Part shown: positions 23,901-36,544 of the stretch, in pieces
Layout of the letters: each line of letters begins with the position of its first letter
Numbering within the stretch: the first letter of the stretch is position 1
Source of the DNA: Thermothelomyces thermophilus ATCC 42464
Taxonomy: Eukaryota > Ascomycota > Sordariomycetes > Sordariales > Chaetomiaceae
Assembly (NCBI RefSeq): GCF_000226095.1
Contig: NC_016472.1
Location: 1,054,001 to 1,118,000 of the forward strand
Length of the DNA: 64,000 nt
Direction of reading: 5' to 3'
Position numbers and translations under genes: made by a program
Notes under the pieces: generated by a model
Databases searched by the model: none
What the model saw: the letters and a program-made list of their open reading frames with translations, nothing else
Told to the model about the DNA's origin: nothing

Positions 23901-25876
23901 CTCTGACTCGTCAACCTCTTCGTCCGTGGGCCAGGCGATCGAGGCATCCTGGAAAGAAATTTCATCGGCGGGCTTCGAGACCTGTTCCAATTCCGGAGAG
24001 TTTAGGTACTGTTCGATACGGTTGATGGAGACCAAGGCATCCAGAAGATCCGTTGTGAGCTCTGGAACAACCGCCAGCGTCATCTCGAGCGACTTGAAGA
24101 CGCCCAAGCTGACAAAGGCCACGGACGGTGCCAGCGATCCGTGGACGACAGCGTAGACGGCGAGAGAAATGGCGGCTAGCAGGATCGGACTCGTCACCCA
24201 GCAGCCGATGAGCATGGTATCGTTTATGAAGACAGTCCAAACGGCGCTAAGTTCCCGTTCCCGAACCGCGCCAATCTTGGCCTGCCACTCGGGCTCTAGG
24301 GCGGAGAACTTGATCTGGCGAATGCCCTGAAGCGCCTCGGTGACAACCTCCATCTTCTCATCTCTGACCTTCATCAGGCGATCCTGGGCGTCAGAGTACC
24401 TCTTGGAGAAGTAGATGTTGACGGGCATAATGGCAAGCATGGCAGAGAAGCCGCCCAGGAGCGCCTTCCAACCCAGGAGGTCAAGCAAGAAGGCGAGCGA
24501 AACGATGAGCTTGAAGAGGCTCCCCGGGAACAGATTCTGGAAAGCGCTGAAGTCCGAGACACGCTTTGCGTCGACGCCGATCAAGTTGACGGTACTCTGC
24601 TTACTCTTCTTGAGATGCTCTTCTGAGTCGTCCGCTTCCGCCGCCGGCCTGGGCTGGTCTGGAGCAGTTGACGAAGACTCTGCGTTTCCTTCCTCGGAAG
24701 CCTTCTTCTTGGCGTCATCCGCGCCCTTTACGTCTTTCCTGCGCATCGACTTCTCGAAGATGAGGGCCGACAGCTGAGCACGAACGGGGATCTGGAGTTC
24801 GGCATACCCAAGCCACCAGACGTAGGTCTCAACCCACCCCTGTGCAATGATGACGATGCCTAGCCAGACCACCCACATCCAGGCGTCCAACTCCCGCCCG
24901 CCGCCGGGCTCGCGGGTTTCAAGGAACCTCAACAGCTGCAAGATGACCCATTGCGGGGCGAAATTCAGGATCGAGGCGATGAGGGTGACGAACCACTGCA
25001 GCGCCAGAGGCTTGAAGTGGGCTAGAAGCAAAGCCAGCCAGAGACGTTTCCCAGTGTTCTTTTGCGCTCTCCAGCTAGCAGACACGGAGGCGGCACGGAC
25101 AAATCGGTTCGGCCGCGGGAGGTCCTCCAGGTCTAGATCTTTCTTCTTCGAAGCGAGGGCGAGAAGGTCCGACGCCCAAGACCATGTGAAACGGCTGAAA
25201 GCGGATGCAGTCCACATGCGATCCACCAGCTGGCCTTGGTAGAAGACATCGGGGCGCCTGGGAATGCAGAGAGTCGAGACGGCAAGCGATATACTCGAGA
25301 CCAACTCGGCCGCGCGGAGGGCAAAGGACAAGGGTGCTGAGTGCCACAGATCCTCGCCAATCTCGGTGCCAAGGGAGAGGAGGATGCCGGCCAGGAGTGT
25401 GGCGGCGAAGAAGGTGTAGAGTCCCAGATCATACGCCTGAACCGAATTTCTGCTCGAAGCAATGGCGATGGCCTGGAACAGGAGGAGAGCCTGGACACGG
25501 GATTGGTTAGTATACTGATGGCCGCCGCGCAGGAATCGGTAACAGCCCAGAAGAGCTGACTTACCCAGGAAGCAGTGCCGAGACTGCTTGTCAACACCTG
25601 CCCCTTGGCGTGTGCTGAAATGACCAGGAGGACAATGGAGATGGCGAGCCCGGCACCCGCCGAAACCACGGCGAGTGCCTTGGGCAGCCTGGCCGAGTAG
25701 GCCTTCAGCGACTCGGGCGAGGCCTTACCGTCGCCATCCTCGTACGTGTCTTGCTGTGCGTCTCGCTTGGTAAGCCGGGCTACGGTGCTGCCGAGCGCCG
25801 GGACTGAGCAGAGTCCTATGACGGCTAATCCTGCTCCGAGAACCTTCAACATCGAGTTGGGATCACGCAACGGCAT
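20987..25876 (-). CDS. ABCC/MRP-type full-length ABC transporter
   Basis: Exons complement(20987..21871, 21932..22857, 22928..25490, 25565..25876), 4686 nt, 1561 aa; introns 60-74 bp. The start [20 protein letters not shown] gives five N-terminal helices (TMD0), as in long MRPs. TMD1 is followed by NBD1 (Walker [11 protein letters not shown], signature [15 protein letters not shown], Walker [12 protein letters not shown]). TMD2 ([39 protein letters not shown]) precedes NBD2 (Walker [11 protein letters not shown], signature [15 protein letters not shown], Walker [13 protein letters not shown]). NBD1 has Asp where NBD2 has the catalytic Glu, so NBD2 is probably the main hydrolysing site, usual for ABCC. 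Likely exports conjugates or metabolites at the vacuole or plasma membrane; substrate unknown. Divergent from the CAF-1 gene. Confidence 0.93.
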
Positions 25877-27440
25877 TGCAGGCAGGCCTGCAGTGGCTGG
25901 ATGCAAGCAAGCAAGCAACCTCGTCGCGAACTCGACGGGAGAAATTTGTGTCAACGGGAGCTCGGCGCTGACGTGCTATCTCCGAGCGACCTGACTGGCT
26001 TTCTGGCGTGTGGGTACTTTGACAGCAATACGGATAACCTTTGGATATCAAATGCACTGCAGTAATGTTACTCGAAGGAGAACCTGGAGGTTAGCAGTCG
26101 GCGGTGGCCACTGCTCTCGTTGGCGATTAAAGAAAACGAAAAAGAACAAGAAAAAAGAAATATCAAGACAGCAACCTGCCCCAGGCCGCGGATTACGGAG
26201 TACTAACCGCACTAACCGCGGTTTCCGTTGGCGCAGGAGCTCGGGAAAGGTTCTGCTGGATTGGAGTGTTCGGGGGCGGAAGGCAAAACAGTCTCTCGAG
26301 GAGGTTGAAGCGTGCAAGGCCTCGGTCAACCCTCTTCTCGAGACGGCGCAACTTTAATGGACCTCTTTGTCTCGCTTTCCGCTGCCATGGGATGGGAATC
26401 GGCGGGATCCTGCATGCTTCTTCTCATTGTCACCCTTGACTCACGCGGCGAAGGGGTCCCAGATCTGTGGTGGCAGAGAGCACCGAAACTGATTCGCCAA
26501 TCGCGACATCGCGTCCCCTGCGGTCAGCAATTTTTGGGCACCTTCCCAACTTAGCAAGTCCCCGGCATTTTCTTGCTTCTGGGAAAGAGTCACCTCATCC
26601 TGTTGCGAATCAAATTCGCGACTTGTACACTACACTAATCAAGTATTGTATGTACATACGGGGAAGACGACGTTGGTGACTTGTATAAAGACATGCCGTC
26701 GCACCCTGAAACATGGGACGTGTGTGTACGGACGACATCCGTACCCGTGTTGTTGACTTCACGGCAACAACAGCCTTACTAATACGACTCGATGGGCAAG
26801 GCGGTGGCACCTTCACAAGGCTGGAGGCGCGAGCCAATGATAGCACAGGGATTTAGCTTAGCAGTTTCGTTACAGCTTCAGAACGGTACGGATGTATTTC
26901 GTACCAAATAACGACGGAGGTTGTAATCCGTATGTACATAACTTACATGCGTTCTCCGTAGTACCCCGTACACGTGCAGTAATTCGGACATCGGGTGTTG
27001 CACTTCCGCATACAGCACCGACGCGATCAATTGGCTTCGTTTGATATCGAGATCTTGGACATACGCAGAGCGCTTCATCCCTAAGTCTGCACGTCACGGA
27101 AACTGCCGATTGTTATTCCGTACCCATGTGCGGGTTATACTCGATCTCGTCGATCTGAGCTTCGCCTTGTCCGTTGTTTCAGCACACACGCAAACCAACA
27201 ACACAACAGCGCCCTCTCTACCCGGGCGGGTCGCGATTCAAAGACGAAGCCCCCCCTGCCAGGTTTCGGTCAATTGAGCTCGTCGAGTCGGCTCATTGCA
27301 TAGCCCCGATATTCCCCAACTAGCCGCCATCCCGACGCAAAACTCGACCAAGCAGAGCAGAGCGCGACTAGGCAGCGGAAGCATCAGGAAGCGAGCCCTC
27401 TTTTCCATGACAGGAGCTCTACCGCCCGCCCATCCTCAAA
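25877..27440. promoter_or_regulatory. Divergent promoter region (ABC transporter / CAF-1 subunit)
   Basis: 1.56 kb. It holds TACGGAGTA at 26194-26202, several GTAC-rich palindromic bits (26645-26660; 26925-26985), and a 17-bp word at 26641-26657 shared exactly with 34430-34446. No believable gene is seen. Confidence 0.45.
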
Positions 27441-29916
27441 ATGAAGGCGACTCCGTTGATCATAAATTGGCACCACGATAATAACAACCCGTACCCGATT
27501 TACTCTGCCCACTTTGAACCCAACGGTAAAGGCCGCCTAGCGACAGGCGCCGGTGACAACAATGTCCGAGTAGGTCAATGCGGCGCCACCGAGCTGTTCG
27601 TGGCTAGAGCTAACACACCGGGACAGCTGTGGAAGATCGAAGATGATGGTGACGGTCCGAAGGTCGACTACCTAGCCACCCTCGCCAAGCACACTCAGGC
27701 AGTCAACGTCGTCCGCTGGGCTCCCAAAGGTGAGCTTGGAGCTCCGGCGAGGAGCATCCTCCGATCTCTCCAACACATCCTTCGACCCATTAACACCCCT
27801 CCCTAGGCGAGGTCCTTGCATCTGCTGGCGACGACGGGAACGTGATCTTATGGGTCCGATCCGAAACCCACCACCCAACCTTTGGCTCCGAAGGCCTCGA
27901 TGACAAGGAAACATGGCGGACGAAGCACATGTGTCGGTCGCTTGGCACGGAAATTTACGATTTGGCATGGTCGCCGGACGCCTCATTCTTCATAATCGGC
28001 AGCATGGACAATGTCGCGCGGATCTACAATGCCGGAACAGGTGGGCAACTCCCAAATCAAAAATATCATGACTCCAGAAAAAAATAATAAAAGAACCAGA
28101 AAAAGAGGGGGGCCCTAGAAACAGTTTTGCTGACTGTCACGTCAGGAACTCTTGTGCGTCAGATTGCCGAGCATAGCCACTACGTCCAGGGCGTAGCGTG
28201 GGACCCGCTGAATGAGTACATCGCGACACAGTCATCAGACCGGTCTGTGCACATCTATTCTCTGAGGACGAAGGACGGGCAGTACACACTTCACAACCAT
28301 GACGACAAGCCCTCAAAGCTCGCCAGCCATGCCAAGACGGACCTCCCCCCTCGGCGGATCCCCTCCAGCAGCCCGGCCCCTCCCGATACGGGATATCGGT
28401 CGGTCCTTACGGCGGTGGATTCTGTCCCGGGCGTCGCGGCGGGCTCGCCTGTCCCCTCGGCCCCGGGAACGCCGACGTCGATTGCCCTGCCCATGAACCC
28501 TCCCAGCACCATCACGCATAGCAGGCGGACATCGTTCTCGTCGAGACGTTCCGTCTCGCCCGCTCCATCCATGCCCCTCCCGGCGGTGATGCCTATCGAA
28601 GCCTCGCCGAAGCCGCACCACAACGGCATGAGCATGGGCGTGAAGAATGCCAGCCTCTATGCCAACGAGACGCTGACCTCGTTTTTCCGAAGGCTCACAT
28701 TTACGCCTGACGGGAGCCTTCTCCTCACGCCCGCTGGGCAGTACCAGACCCAGCACCAAGTGGAAGGCGCGAAGCCTACGTACGAGGTCATCAACACGGT
28801 TTACATATACACTCGGGGTGGTATAAACAAGCCCCCCATCGCGCACTTGCCAGGCCACAAGAAGCCGTCGGTTGTAGTGCGATGTTCCCCGGTCGTGTAC
28901 ACCCTGAGGCAGTCTCCTCCGGTCACCAAGAACATCACCATCGACACGTCATCTGCCGAAGAGCCCATCCCGTCGCTCCCAGAGCCTCTCTCTAACCCTC
29001 CACCGGGCCCGTCGGTTATGGATCCGCCGCCTGCGCCGGTTTCGGCAGAGGCATCTGGCTCTACTTCAAAGCCGTTGAGCTTGGAAACCGGCGTGCAAGG
29101 TCAAGGGCCGAAGTCCGTGTTTGCATTGCCGTATCGGATGGTGTACGCTGTGGCGACCCAAGATTCAGTCTTCTTGTACGACACGCAGCAATACACGCCT
29201 ATATGTGTCGTGAGCAATCTTCATTGTGCCACGTTCACGGACTTGACTTGGTATGTCTCTCTTTCTCTAACGTTTTGCGTCTTGTTGAGGAAACAAACAA
29301 ACAAAGAAATGCTGATCCCTTGCTTAGGTCGAGCGACGGCTTGACACTGTTGATCTCGTCGTCGGATGGGTTCTGCTCGACGCTGACGTTCGAGCCCGGT
29401 GAACTCGGCACCGTGTATACGGGAGAAATTGGGCCTCCAAAAGCGCCGGCAGCGAACGCATCCAGCCAGAACACGCCGGCGCCAACGCCCACCTCTGTGC
29501 TCGCGCCTCCCTCGCCGTTCCCGAACGGGTCTCATCACAGGCACCGGGACTCTGCCAGCTCGCTCACGGCGCCGTCGCCGCCGCCGCCGACAGCCTCCTT
29601 TGTCAACCAGCGGGCAGCGTCCCCAGCGCGGTCGACCTCGAGCGCGGCGTCCCAGACGGGCGTGCTTAGCAACCCGCCCCTCATCGCCGGACAGGTGCCC
29701 AGCATAGCCGCCACGAACTCGAGCAAGGTCGTAGGTCTCCCGGTTACGACGCCGCCCGAGACCCCCGGGACATCGTTTACCGGGTCCACGGGCACGAAGA
29801 GGGACCCGGCCGAGGGCGAGACGGACGAAGCGTCCGGCGGCAAGCCCAAGCGGAGGCGGATTGCGCCCACGCTGGTAACGCAGCCCAGCACCAGCGGCGA
29901 TGAGTCCAAGACATGA
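27441..29916 (+). CDS. cac2: Chromatin assembly factor 1 subunit B (p60/Cac2)
   Basis: Exons 27441..27569, 27627..27729, 27807..28040, 28146..29250, 29328..29916 (2160 nt, 719 aa). WD40 repeats are visible: PIYSAHFEPNGKGRLATGAG..LWKI; HTQAVNVVRWAPKGEVLASA..VILWV; EIYDLAWSPDASFFIIGSMD..ARIYN; HYVQGVAWDPLNEYIATQSS..VHIYS; and later FRRLTFTPDGSLLLTPAG and FTDLTWSSDGLTLLISSSDG. MKATPLIINWHHDNNNPYPI is a typical p60/Cac2/HIRA-like start. CAF-1 places new H3-H4 onto DNA behind replication forks. The C-terminus is Ser/Pro/Thr-rich with a basic patch (KPKRRRIAP) that may be a nuclear signal. A ~120-residue Ser/Pro insert sits between the fourth repeat and FFRRLTF. Length is within the filamentous-fungal range. 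Confidence 0.92.
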
Positions 29917-31000
29917 CGTTCTGTGGGACGTTTGTTGGCGGGATAAAAATAGTCGGGTCTTCATAGGGCGTGTGGAATATACGAAGGAAAGGATGGCGTT
30001 GGGGATTAGGGGGCCTCTTTTTTGTGGAAAACTGGAATCGGCACGGTCTGTCTGTCTCGTCTCTGCTGACACGACCTAGCAAAGCCTCTCATTACTCAGT
30101 ACGGATTGCATTGCTCCAATTGGCTGGGCAGGATTTGTTTGCATTTTGGCGGTGGTGCTGGCAGGGTAGCGATCGGTATTTTGTTCCATTTTCTTTCATT
30201 CTTTTCATTATTCTTCTTTCCTTCTTCTTCGGTTCTTTTACCCCTTTATTTTTATTTTTATTTTTTTGTCTCTCTGCAGTTTAACCTAGTATGTCACCTT
30301 GCAACAACCCTAAGACGAAGTCGGGAAACATGATATGAAATATGTAGGTTTTGACCATGAACAATTCATGATATAAGAGAGTGTTAACGGGTGTGGGTCA
30401 GGATTTGGGAACAGTTATGGCAGTCCGTCCTTGGAATCTCTTTCTCTTTTTTGTCTCGGAAATTGGGGAGGCAGGGAGGCGCTCATGGTCGGCTCCAAGC
30501 GGCTCAAGCAGCACGGGTCGGGGTGGACCTTTATCGGAACGGGTAAGGCGGAGCAGGGCGGAATGCGGGGAAGCGGAGATGGCAAGGGCAACCCCACACA
30601 TCACCTGGCCTCGCGCGCTGGTTATCTTATCACTTACACTTTCCCGGTCCAGACACGAGCACAGACTACGGATTACACCGCAGCAGCGCCCGGTGCAGTA
30701 CTTGTACCGGCGCATCCCTCAACCTTCCAATCAGTCACTTGGCTTCCTATTGCGGACTGGCACACAGATCTCTTAAAGTTGACAACCTTGCGTCCTGCAA
30801 CTTCGGGTTGGAACTCGGGTCTCCTGGTCGGGACACGGAGCTACCCAAAATCCAACGGAATCATAACTTAAATTCTTCACGGAAAGTAAATAATAATTAC
30901 GTCAACTCTCTCACCAAAATCGACCTTATCAGCAATCGGGGGGGGATTGTCCTGTTCCAAACTTTTCGAATCAAAAAGCTCGAGACAGAATTGAACAGCC
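29917..31000. other. Intergenic between the CAF-1 and amidase genes
   Basis: Both flanking genes are on the plus strand, so this holds the CAF-1 3' UTR and the amidase promoter. A T-rich block (30180-30285) follows the CAF-1 gene. No coding signal is seen. Confidence 0.5.
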
Positions 31001-32845
31001 ATGTTGCTCCTCGACTACCTGCAGCACCGGCGTGACTGCCGTCTCAAACAAGCCGAGCGCGCCCGTCTTATCGCCTCCCTCCCGCCGCCCTACCACGACC
31101 CGCTCACCGCGTCCGACAAAGAGGCTCTGACGCAACCCATTGAGAACCTTGTCGCCTCGGTCCACGCCGGGGGCACCGCCACCGCGCTGTCGGTCCTCCG
31201 CACGTACGGCAAGCTGGCGCTCAAGGCCCACGCCCGCACCAACTGCCTGACCGAGATCCTGCTTCCCTCGGCCGAGTCCTGGCTCTCCTCCCCCCCGGAT
31301 CCCCATGGCAGCGGCGGGATCAACCTGAAGGGTCCGCTCGCCGGCGTGCCGGTCAGCCTCAAGGACACTGTCGTCGTGGGCGGGTACGATACGACGGTGG
31401 GGTACAGCTCGTTCACGGGCCCGGGTCACCGGGCGGCGGCGGACGGGCCGATGGTGCGCCTGCTCAAGGACGCGGGCGCCGTGCCCTATGTCAAGACCAA
31501 CCTGCCCATCACGCTGCTGAGCTTCGAGAGCACCAACGACGTCTGGGGCCGCACCCGCAACCCGCATAACCCGGACTACTCCCCCGGCGGCAGCACCGGC
31601 GGCGAGTCGGCCCTGCTCGCCCTCGGCGGCCGCATCGGCATCGGCAGCGACGTCGCCGGCAGCGTCCGCGTCCCCGCCCACTTCGCCGGCTGCTACTCGA
31701 TCCGCTGCTCCACCGGGCGCTGGCCCAAGTCCGGCATCGCCACCAGCATGCCCGGCCAGGAGGGCGTCCCGAGCGTGTACAGCCCGATGGCGCGCACGCT
31801 CGGCGACCTCACCTACTTTGCCCGCGCCGTCCTCGGCGCCATGCGCCCCTGGACGTACGACCACACCGTCCACCCGCTCCCGTGGCGCGGCGAGGTCGAG
31901 GCCGAGTTCGCCGACCCGGCCAGGAAGCTGCGCGTCGGCGTGCTGCGGACCGACGGCGTCGTCGACCCCAGCCCCGCCTGCGCGCGGGCGCTGCGCATGG
32001 CCGAGGACGCCCTGCGCCGGCAGGGGTGCGACGTGGTCGACGTCCGCGGCGCCCCGGACATGTACCACGGTCTCAGGCTCGCCTCGCTCCTGCTCAACGC
32101 CGACGGCTGCCAGATGTTCGAGTCGTTCCGGCGCCCCGGCGAGTGGCTCGACCCCGGAGCCGCGCAGATGAGGCGGCTGGCCGCCCTCTGGGCGCCCTTC
32201 CGGTACCTGTACTACCTCTGGGTCAAGTACGTCCGGAGGGACCCCGTCTGGGCCGGGCTGGTCCGCCACTGGCGGCCGCACTCGGCGTTTGAGAACTGGA
32301 AGCTGGTGAGCCAGAGGGAGCTCTACCGGGCCGCCTGGTTCGAGTGGTGGAACGAGCAGGGGCTGGACGTCATCATCGCGCCCCCCAACGCCACGCCCGC
32401 CGTCCCGCACGACGGGATGCACGACGCCGTCAGCAGCTGCGGGTACACGTTTCTCTTCAACCTGGTAAGCATGGAGAGATTGTGGCTTGTTTTTTTTTTT
32501 TTTTTTTGGTGAAAAAAGGCGGATCATGGCTGACGATTCTTCCTTTCTTTCCTTCTTTGCGCCCCTTCTTTGCAGCTCGATTACTCGGCCGGGGTACTCC
32601 CCGTCACCCATGTGGACAGAGCATTGGACCAGCTGCCCGCTTCTTTCAACCTGAAGAAGCTCAACGGGGTGGCGCGCGGGGCATATAAGCACTACGACGC
32701 CGAGCGCATGCACGGGCTGCCCGTGGGTGTGCAGGTGGTGGGCAGGAGGCTGGAGGAGGAAAAGGTGCTGGCGGTCATGAAGAGACTGGAAGATGCGCTC
32801 GGGGATGACAAGTACCAGCTGATGAGCTTGGATGACCTGGACTAG
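31001..32845 (+). CDS. Amidase signature family hydrolase
   Basis: Exons 31001..32464 and 32576..32845 (1734 nt, 577 aa), joined at FLFNL|LDYSAGVLP. The amidase signature is clear: GVPVSLKDTVVVGGYDTT (catalytic Lys), YSPGGSTGGESALLALGG (Ser of the cis-Ser pair), GIGSDVAGSVRVPAHFAGCY (nucleophilic Ser). It ends HGLPVGVQVVGRRLEEEKVL, typical of fungal acetamidase/fatty-acid-amide-hydrolase-like enzymes (~550-580 aa). It should hydrolyse an amide bond, but the substrate cannot be read from sequence. The N-terminus (MLLLDYLQHRRDCRLKQAER) lacks a signal peptide, so it is probably cytosolic. The single intron contains a ~16-nt T tract. Confidence 0.92.
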
Positions 32846-33350
32846 ACAGGATGTAAATGTTTTTTTTTTCTTTTAATTTTTTACAGAGGGACCGGCGGCG
32901 TGACGCTCCAGGGCGCGGCAAGCCTCGGGCCGAGAGAAGAGGAGGTTGTCGGAGATAAGATGAGTGGGCGATCTGGTTGAAGAGTGACAGTTTTCTAGCG
33001 AGCTCTGGCTGAGGCACGGACAAGACTGTGAGAAGATGTCCGCCTCACGCTGCTGTTTCCGTCCAATTCAGCATCATCCTTGATTAACATAGCGTTCTTC
33101 TCGCTAGCTGCTCACTGTCCCTGAAGCGCCGACATCGGCGTCCCGACAACCGCCCCTTGCAGGACAACTCACTGTATGCGCCTCAGTTGCGACTTACACG
33201 AGGGAAGCGAGAGCGGTGGTAGTGTTGGTTGTTTGTGTGTATAAAAAGGGATCTGGGATCCCCCTAAACTTTTCCCCGCACGTTTCTCCGACCTTAGCAA
33301 CGGTCTCTTTCTGATCTTTGGAACATCTCCACGCGGCTTGGGCATTAAAT
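32846..33350. promoter_or_regulatory. Intergenic / promoter of the methyltransferase gene
   Basis: About 500 bp between two plus-strand genes. It contains a TATA-like box (listed separately) upstream of the methyltransferase ATG. No gene is seen. Confidence 0.5.
33240..33248 (+). promoter_or_regulatory. TATA box-like element
   Basis: TATAAAAAG lies about 105 bp before the ATG of the methyltransferase gene. Canonical TATA boxes are not obvious at the other genes of this window, which suggests regulated rather than constitutive expression. Confidence 0.45.
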
Positions 33351-34424
33351 ATGGCAGATCGGAAGGATAACTGGTCTTCTGAGGTAGCTTCTTACCCGGT
33401 CCTCCTGCACACCCGCCGTATTGGTTTCATGTTATTCGTCACTGACACACAAAAACAGGCCTACCAAAATGCGGCGTCGTTCGTGCCCAAGCTGGCCACC
33501 AAGGTCATGCAATGGCTGGATCCGCAAAAGGACGACGTGATCCTCGACGTCGGTTGTGGAGGTACGGAACCAACTCCGTTGCGGCGCTGCTTTCTCTCTC
33601 CGGGGATCCATTCCTCGGCCTCGGCTCACATTGCTGCTGCTTTCCAGACGGCGTCCTCAACGTGGAAATGGCCCGAGCCGGCGCCCGAGTCCACGGCATC
33701 GACGCCTCCCCGGCCATGATCGCAGCCGCCAAGTCGGCCGCCGAGTCCGCAGGTCTTTCTACAGACAGATGCAGCTTTGAAGGTATGTACGAGTGGTCCC
33801 ATGGGTTGCCCTCCCGCCCCGGCGACCTTAGCTCACCTCTTCTTTTCTGTGTGTGTGTCTTCTTCCGCAGTCCTCGACGCGACAACCCTCCCCTCGGCCG
33901 GCCACCTCCGGCGCGGAGAGTACACCAAGGCGTTCTCCAACGCGGCGCTGCACTGGATCCTCGCTCCCGAGGCGACGCGCGAGGCCGTGTTCCGCGGGGT
34001 GCGCGACGCCCTGGCCCCGGGCGCGCCCTTCGTCTTCGAGATGGGCGGCCCGGGCAACTGCGCCGAGATCCGGGCGGCGCTGCTGTCGGCCGTGGCGCGG
34101 CGGGTCGGGCTCGCGCGCGCGCGGGCGGCCGACCCGTGGTTCTTCCCCGACGAGGCCTGGGTGCGCGACATGCTGGAGGCGCGCGTGGGCGGGTGGAAGG
34201 TGGAGAGGATCGAGCGGGAGTGGCGGCCGACGCGGGCCGACAAGGGCGGGGTCGACGGCTGGGTGCGCCTGATGGGCAAGAAGTGGTTCGAGGTGCTGCC
34301 CGAGGCCCAGAGGGAGGAGTGCATCCGCGAGGTGGTGGCGGTACTCGACATCGTCTGCAGACAGCCTGCCGGGGGGTATATGCTAAGCTACGTCCGGTTG
34401 AGAGCGGTCGCGAGGAAGGTATAG
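33351..34424 (+). CDS. Class I SAM-dependent methyltransferase (trans-aconitate methyltransferase-like)
   Basis: Exons 33351..33383, 33459..33561, 33648..33782, 33871..34424 (825 nt, 274 aa). The first exon is only 11 codons (MADRKDNWSSE). Motif I is ILDVGCGGDGVLNVEMARAG, split by an intron inside the glycine loop, followed by VHGIDASPAMIAAAKSAAES. Later EYTKAFSNAALHWILAPEAT and FVFEMGGPGN resemble bacterial and yeast trans-aconitate methyltransferases. It transfers a methyl group from SAM to an acid or other small molecule; the exact substrate is not determined. Probably cytosolic. The last exon is very GC-rich compared with its flanks. Confidence 0.85.
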
Positions 34425-34908
34425 ATAGTAAGTATTGTATGTACATCCGTATAGGAGGGACAGTTAGCGCTTCGTTTTTTAAGTTCAATGTTTTATAAAA
34501 TTGTTCTAATTACTAGTATTTCATATGCCCACGGCAAATTCTATCGGTGGTTGGAAGATAGGTAAGTAAGAAAATGGAGAGAAATGGAAGAAGCACTTTG
34601 GAAGGTATATACAGATTAAATTACAGTACAGTCAGACTTTCCAGGTTGGCCCTTCTAAAGTCAATTGCATGTTAATAAGGCAGACATATCAGGCAAGCAT
34701 GACGTTGCTTATTAGGCGCCGAGGCCCGCGATAAGGATAACAACCATCTCAGGCCCATCTTTTTTCTACGGAGTCACCTTCAACAACCCATTCAGCGACG
34801 GGCACTCTTACTATTGGTTCTGCTCCCGGAACGCGCGCGCTCGCCCCCCCCTCATCCGTCTCGGTTGATGCGCAAGACAGCACGAGTTTCCCAACCGCCG
34901 TGGTCATC
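34425..34908. other. Intergenic
   Basis: AT-richer stretch between two plus-strand genes. It begins with the 17-bp word at 34430-34446 that is shared with 26641-26657. Nothing coding is seen. Confidence 0.5.
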
Positions 34909-36544
34909 ATGTCTGCGGACGATCAAGCGTTTCTAGACGTGGTATGCCCGACCGGACCCGTACCCCCACCTCGCGTGATCCCGAATGAGACATCCCACTG
35001 ACGCGCATATCAAATGTAGCTCTCGTCCCTGCCAAACGAAATCCAGAAGTACTCGAGGGATGTCGCCGACTACATCGACAGGCACGTCGATCAAATAGCC
35101 GATACACTACGAGATGCCCTCGCCAAAGCCCAGTGGGTGCCCGAGCAGTTCCGCCCACGGCCGCCCCCGCCGCCCCCGATCGTCACCGTGCCGGTATCCG
35201 CGCTCGAGAGGGTCCAGAACTGGATCTCCAGGCACAAGATCTTAGTTGGCCTTGTCGCTGTCACCACGGGCGTCGTCGCCTACCGGACATACCGGAGCAC
35301 CGCGCAATGGCGGAAGACACGGCGAGCCCGACGCTCCCGCAGCGGCGGCCGGATGGACGTGGTGGTCATCGCCGGCTCTCCGGCGCTGCCATTGACGAGG
35401 TCGCTGTCGCTGGACATGGAGCGGAAAGGCTTCGTTGTGTTTATCGTGTGCAACAGCCATGAGGATGAGATCATGGTTCAGAACCTCGCGCGGCCCGACA
35501 TTCGACCGCTGAGTATCGACATCACCGATGTATGTTCGTTCCTCTTCATCGGCACGGCACGCCGGGTGCGCATCCTTGTATTGACTAGGCTAACTAACCC
35601 TTTGGCAGCCCCCGAGTGCCGGCACCTCCATCGACGCGTTCGCCCGCTACCTGCAGGCTCCTCATGCCGCGATTCCCAACGGCAAACGGCATCACCTCTT
35701 ACTGAAAGCCGTCATTCTGATCCCGTCGCTCAAGTACCAGACCTCACCCATCGCCACCATCCCGCCTTCGAGTTTCGCCGATCTTTTCAACACCCACCTC
35801 CTCCAACCGATCCTCACCATCCAGACCTTCCTCCCGCTCCTGACCACCCGCCTCAGTTCACCATCCGAGAAGGAAAGGCCGAGTCCCAAAGTGCTCGTCT
35901 TCACGCCCTCCATCATCTCCTCCATCAACCCGCCCTTCCATGCTCCCGAAGCGACGGTCTGCTCCGCCCTGTCCGCCTTCACCGAGGTCCTGACGGCCGA
36001 GCTGCGCCCGCTCGGGATCCCCGTGACGCACGTGCAGCTGGGTTCCTTTGACTTTGCGGGCTTCACCCCGGCGGCCAACTCTCGGCTGGTCCAGCCCCAT
36101 GGGCTGCTGGCGGCCCCCGAGGATCCCGAGGCGCTGCCCTGGCCTGACTCGGCGAGGCATGCGTACGGCAAGAACTTCGTCTCGCAGTCCGGGTCGGCCA
36201 TCAGCGCTGGGCGGATCCGGGGGCTGCGGGGGAGCTCGCTGAAGGAGCTGCACAATGCCGTCTTTGACGTGATCGACGGGTCGATCACGAGCGGCACGGT
36301 GCGGGTCGGGCTCGGAGCCAGCGTCTATGGCTTCGTCGGCCGGTGGGTGCCGAGGGGGCTGGTCTCGTGGATGATGGGCATCAGGAAAGTGGATGAGCTG
36401 GCGACTTGGCAGGGCAACAACGGCTCGTCTGCGTTTGGAAGTCCCAAATCCACGGGGAGCGAGGGAGCAGGGAACGGCGATTCGTTTGTTGCGGTGCAGC
36501 CCCTGGAGCATGCTGGAGAGGCAAATGTATGGAGGGAGGCCTGA
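34909..36544 (+). CDS. DUF1776 family protein (SDR-like)
   Basis: Exons 34909..34941, 35020..35529, 35609..36544 (1479 nt, 492 aa). The first coding exon is 11 codons (MSADDQAFLDV). About residues 80-110 hold a poly-Pro stretch and a hydrophobic helix (ISRHKILVGLVAVTTGVVAY). A Rossmann-like region follows (MDVVVIAGSPALPLTRSLSL; FVVFIVCNSHEDE), then KVLVFTPSIISSINPPFHAP and LTAELRPLGIPVTHVQLGSF, as in short-chain dehydrogenase-like proteins. From memory these match the fungal DUF1776 family that includes yeast YNL181W/PBR1, an ER or lipid-droplet protein of unclear reaction. A usual SDR TGxxxGIG glycine motif is not obvious, so activity is uncertain. Convergent with yth1. Confidence 0.8.

Noticed and set aside
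30971-32713. Minus-strand open frame of ~580 codons across the amidase gene
   Set aside because: The plus strand carries the complete amidase signature with a proper intron; the opposite frame is a by-product of high GC content.
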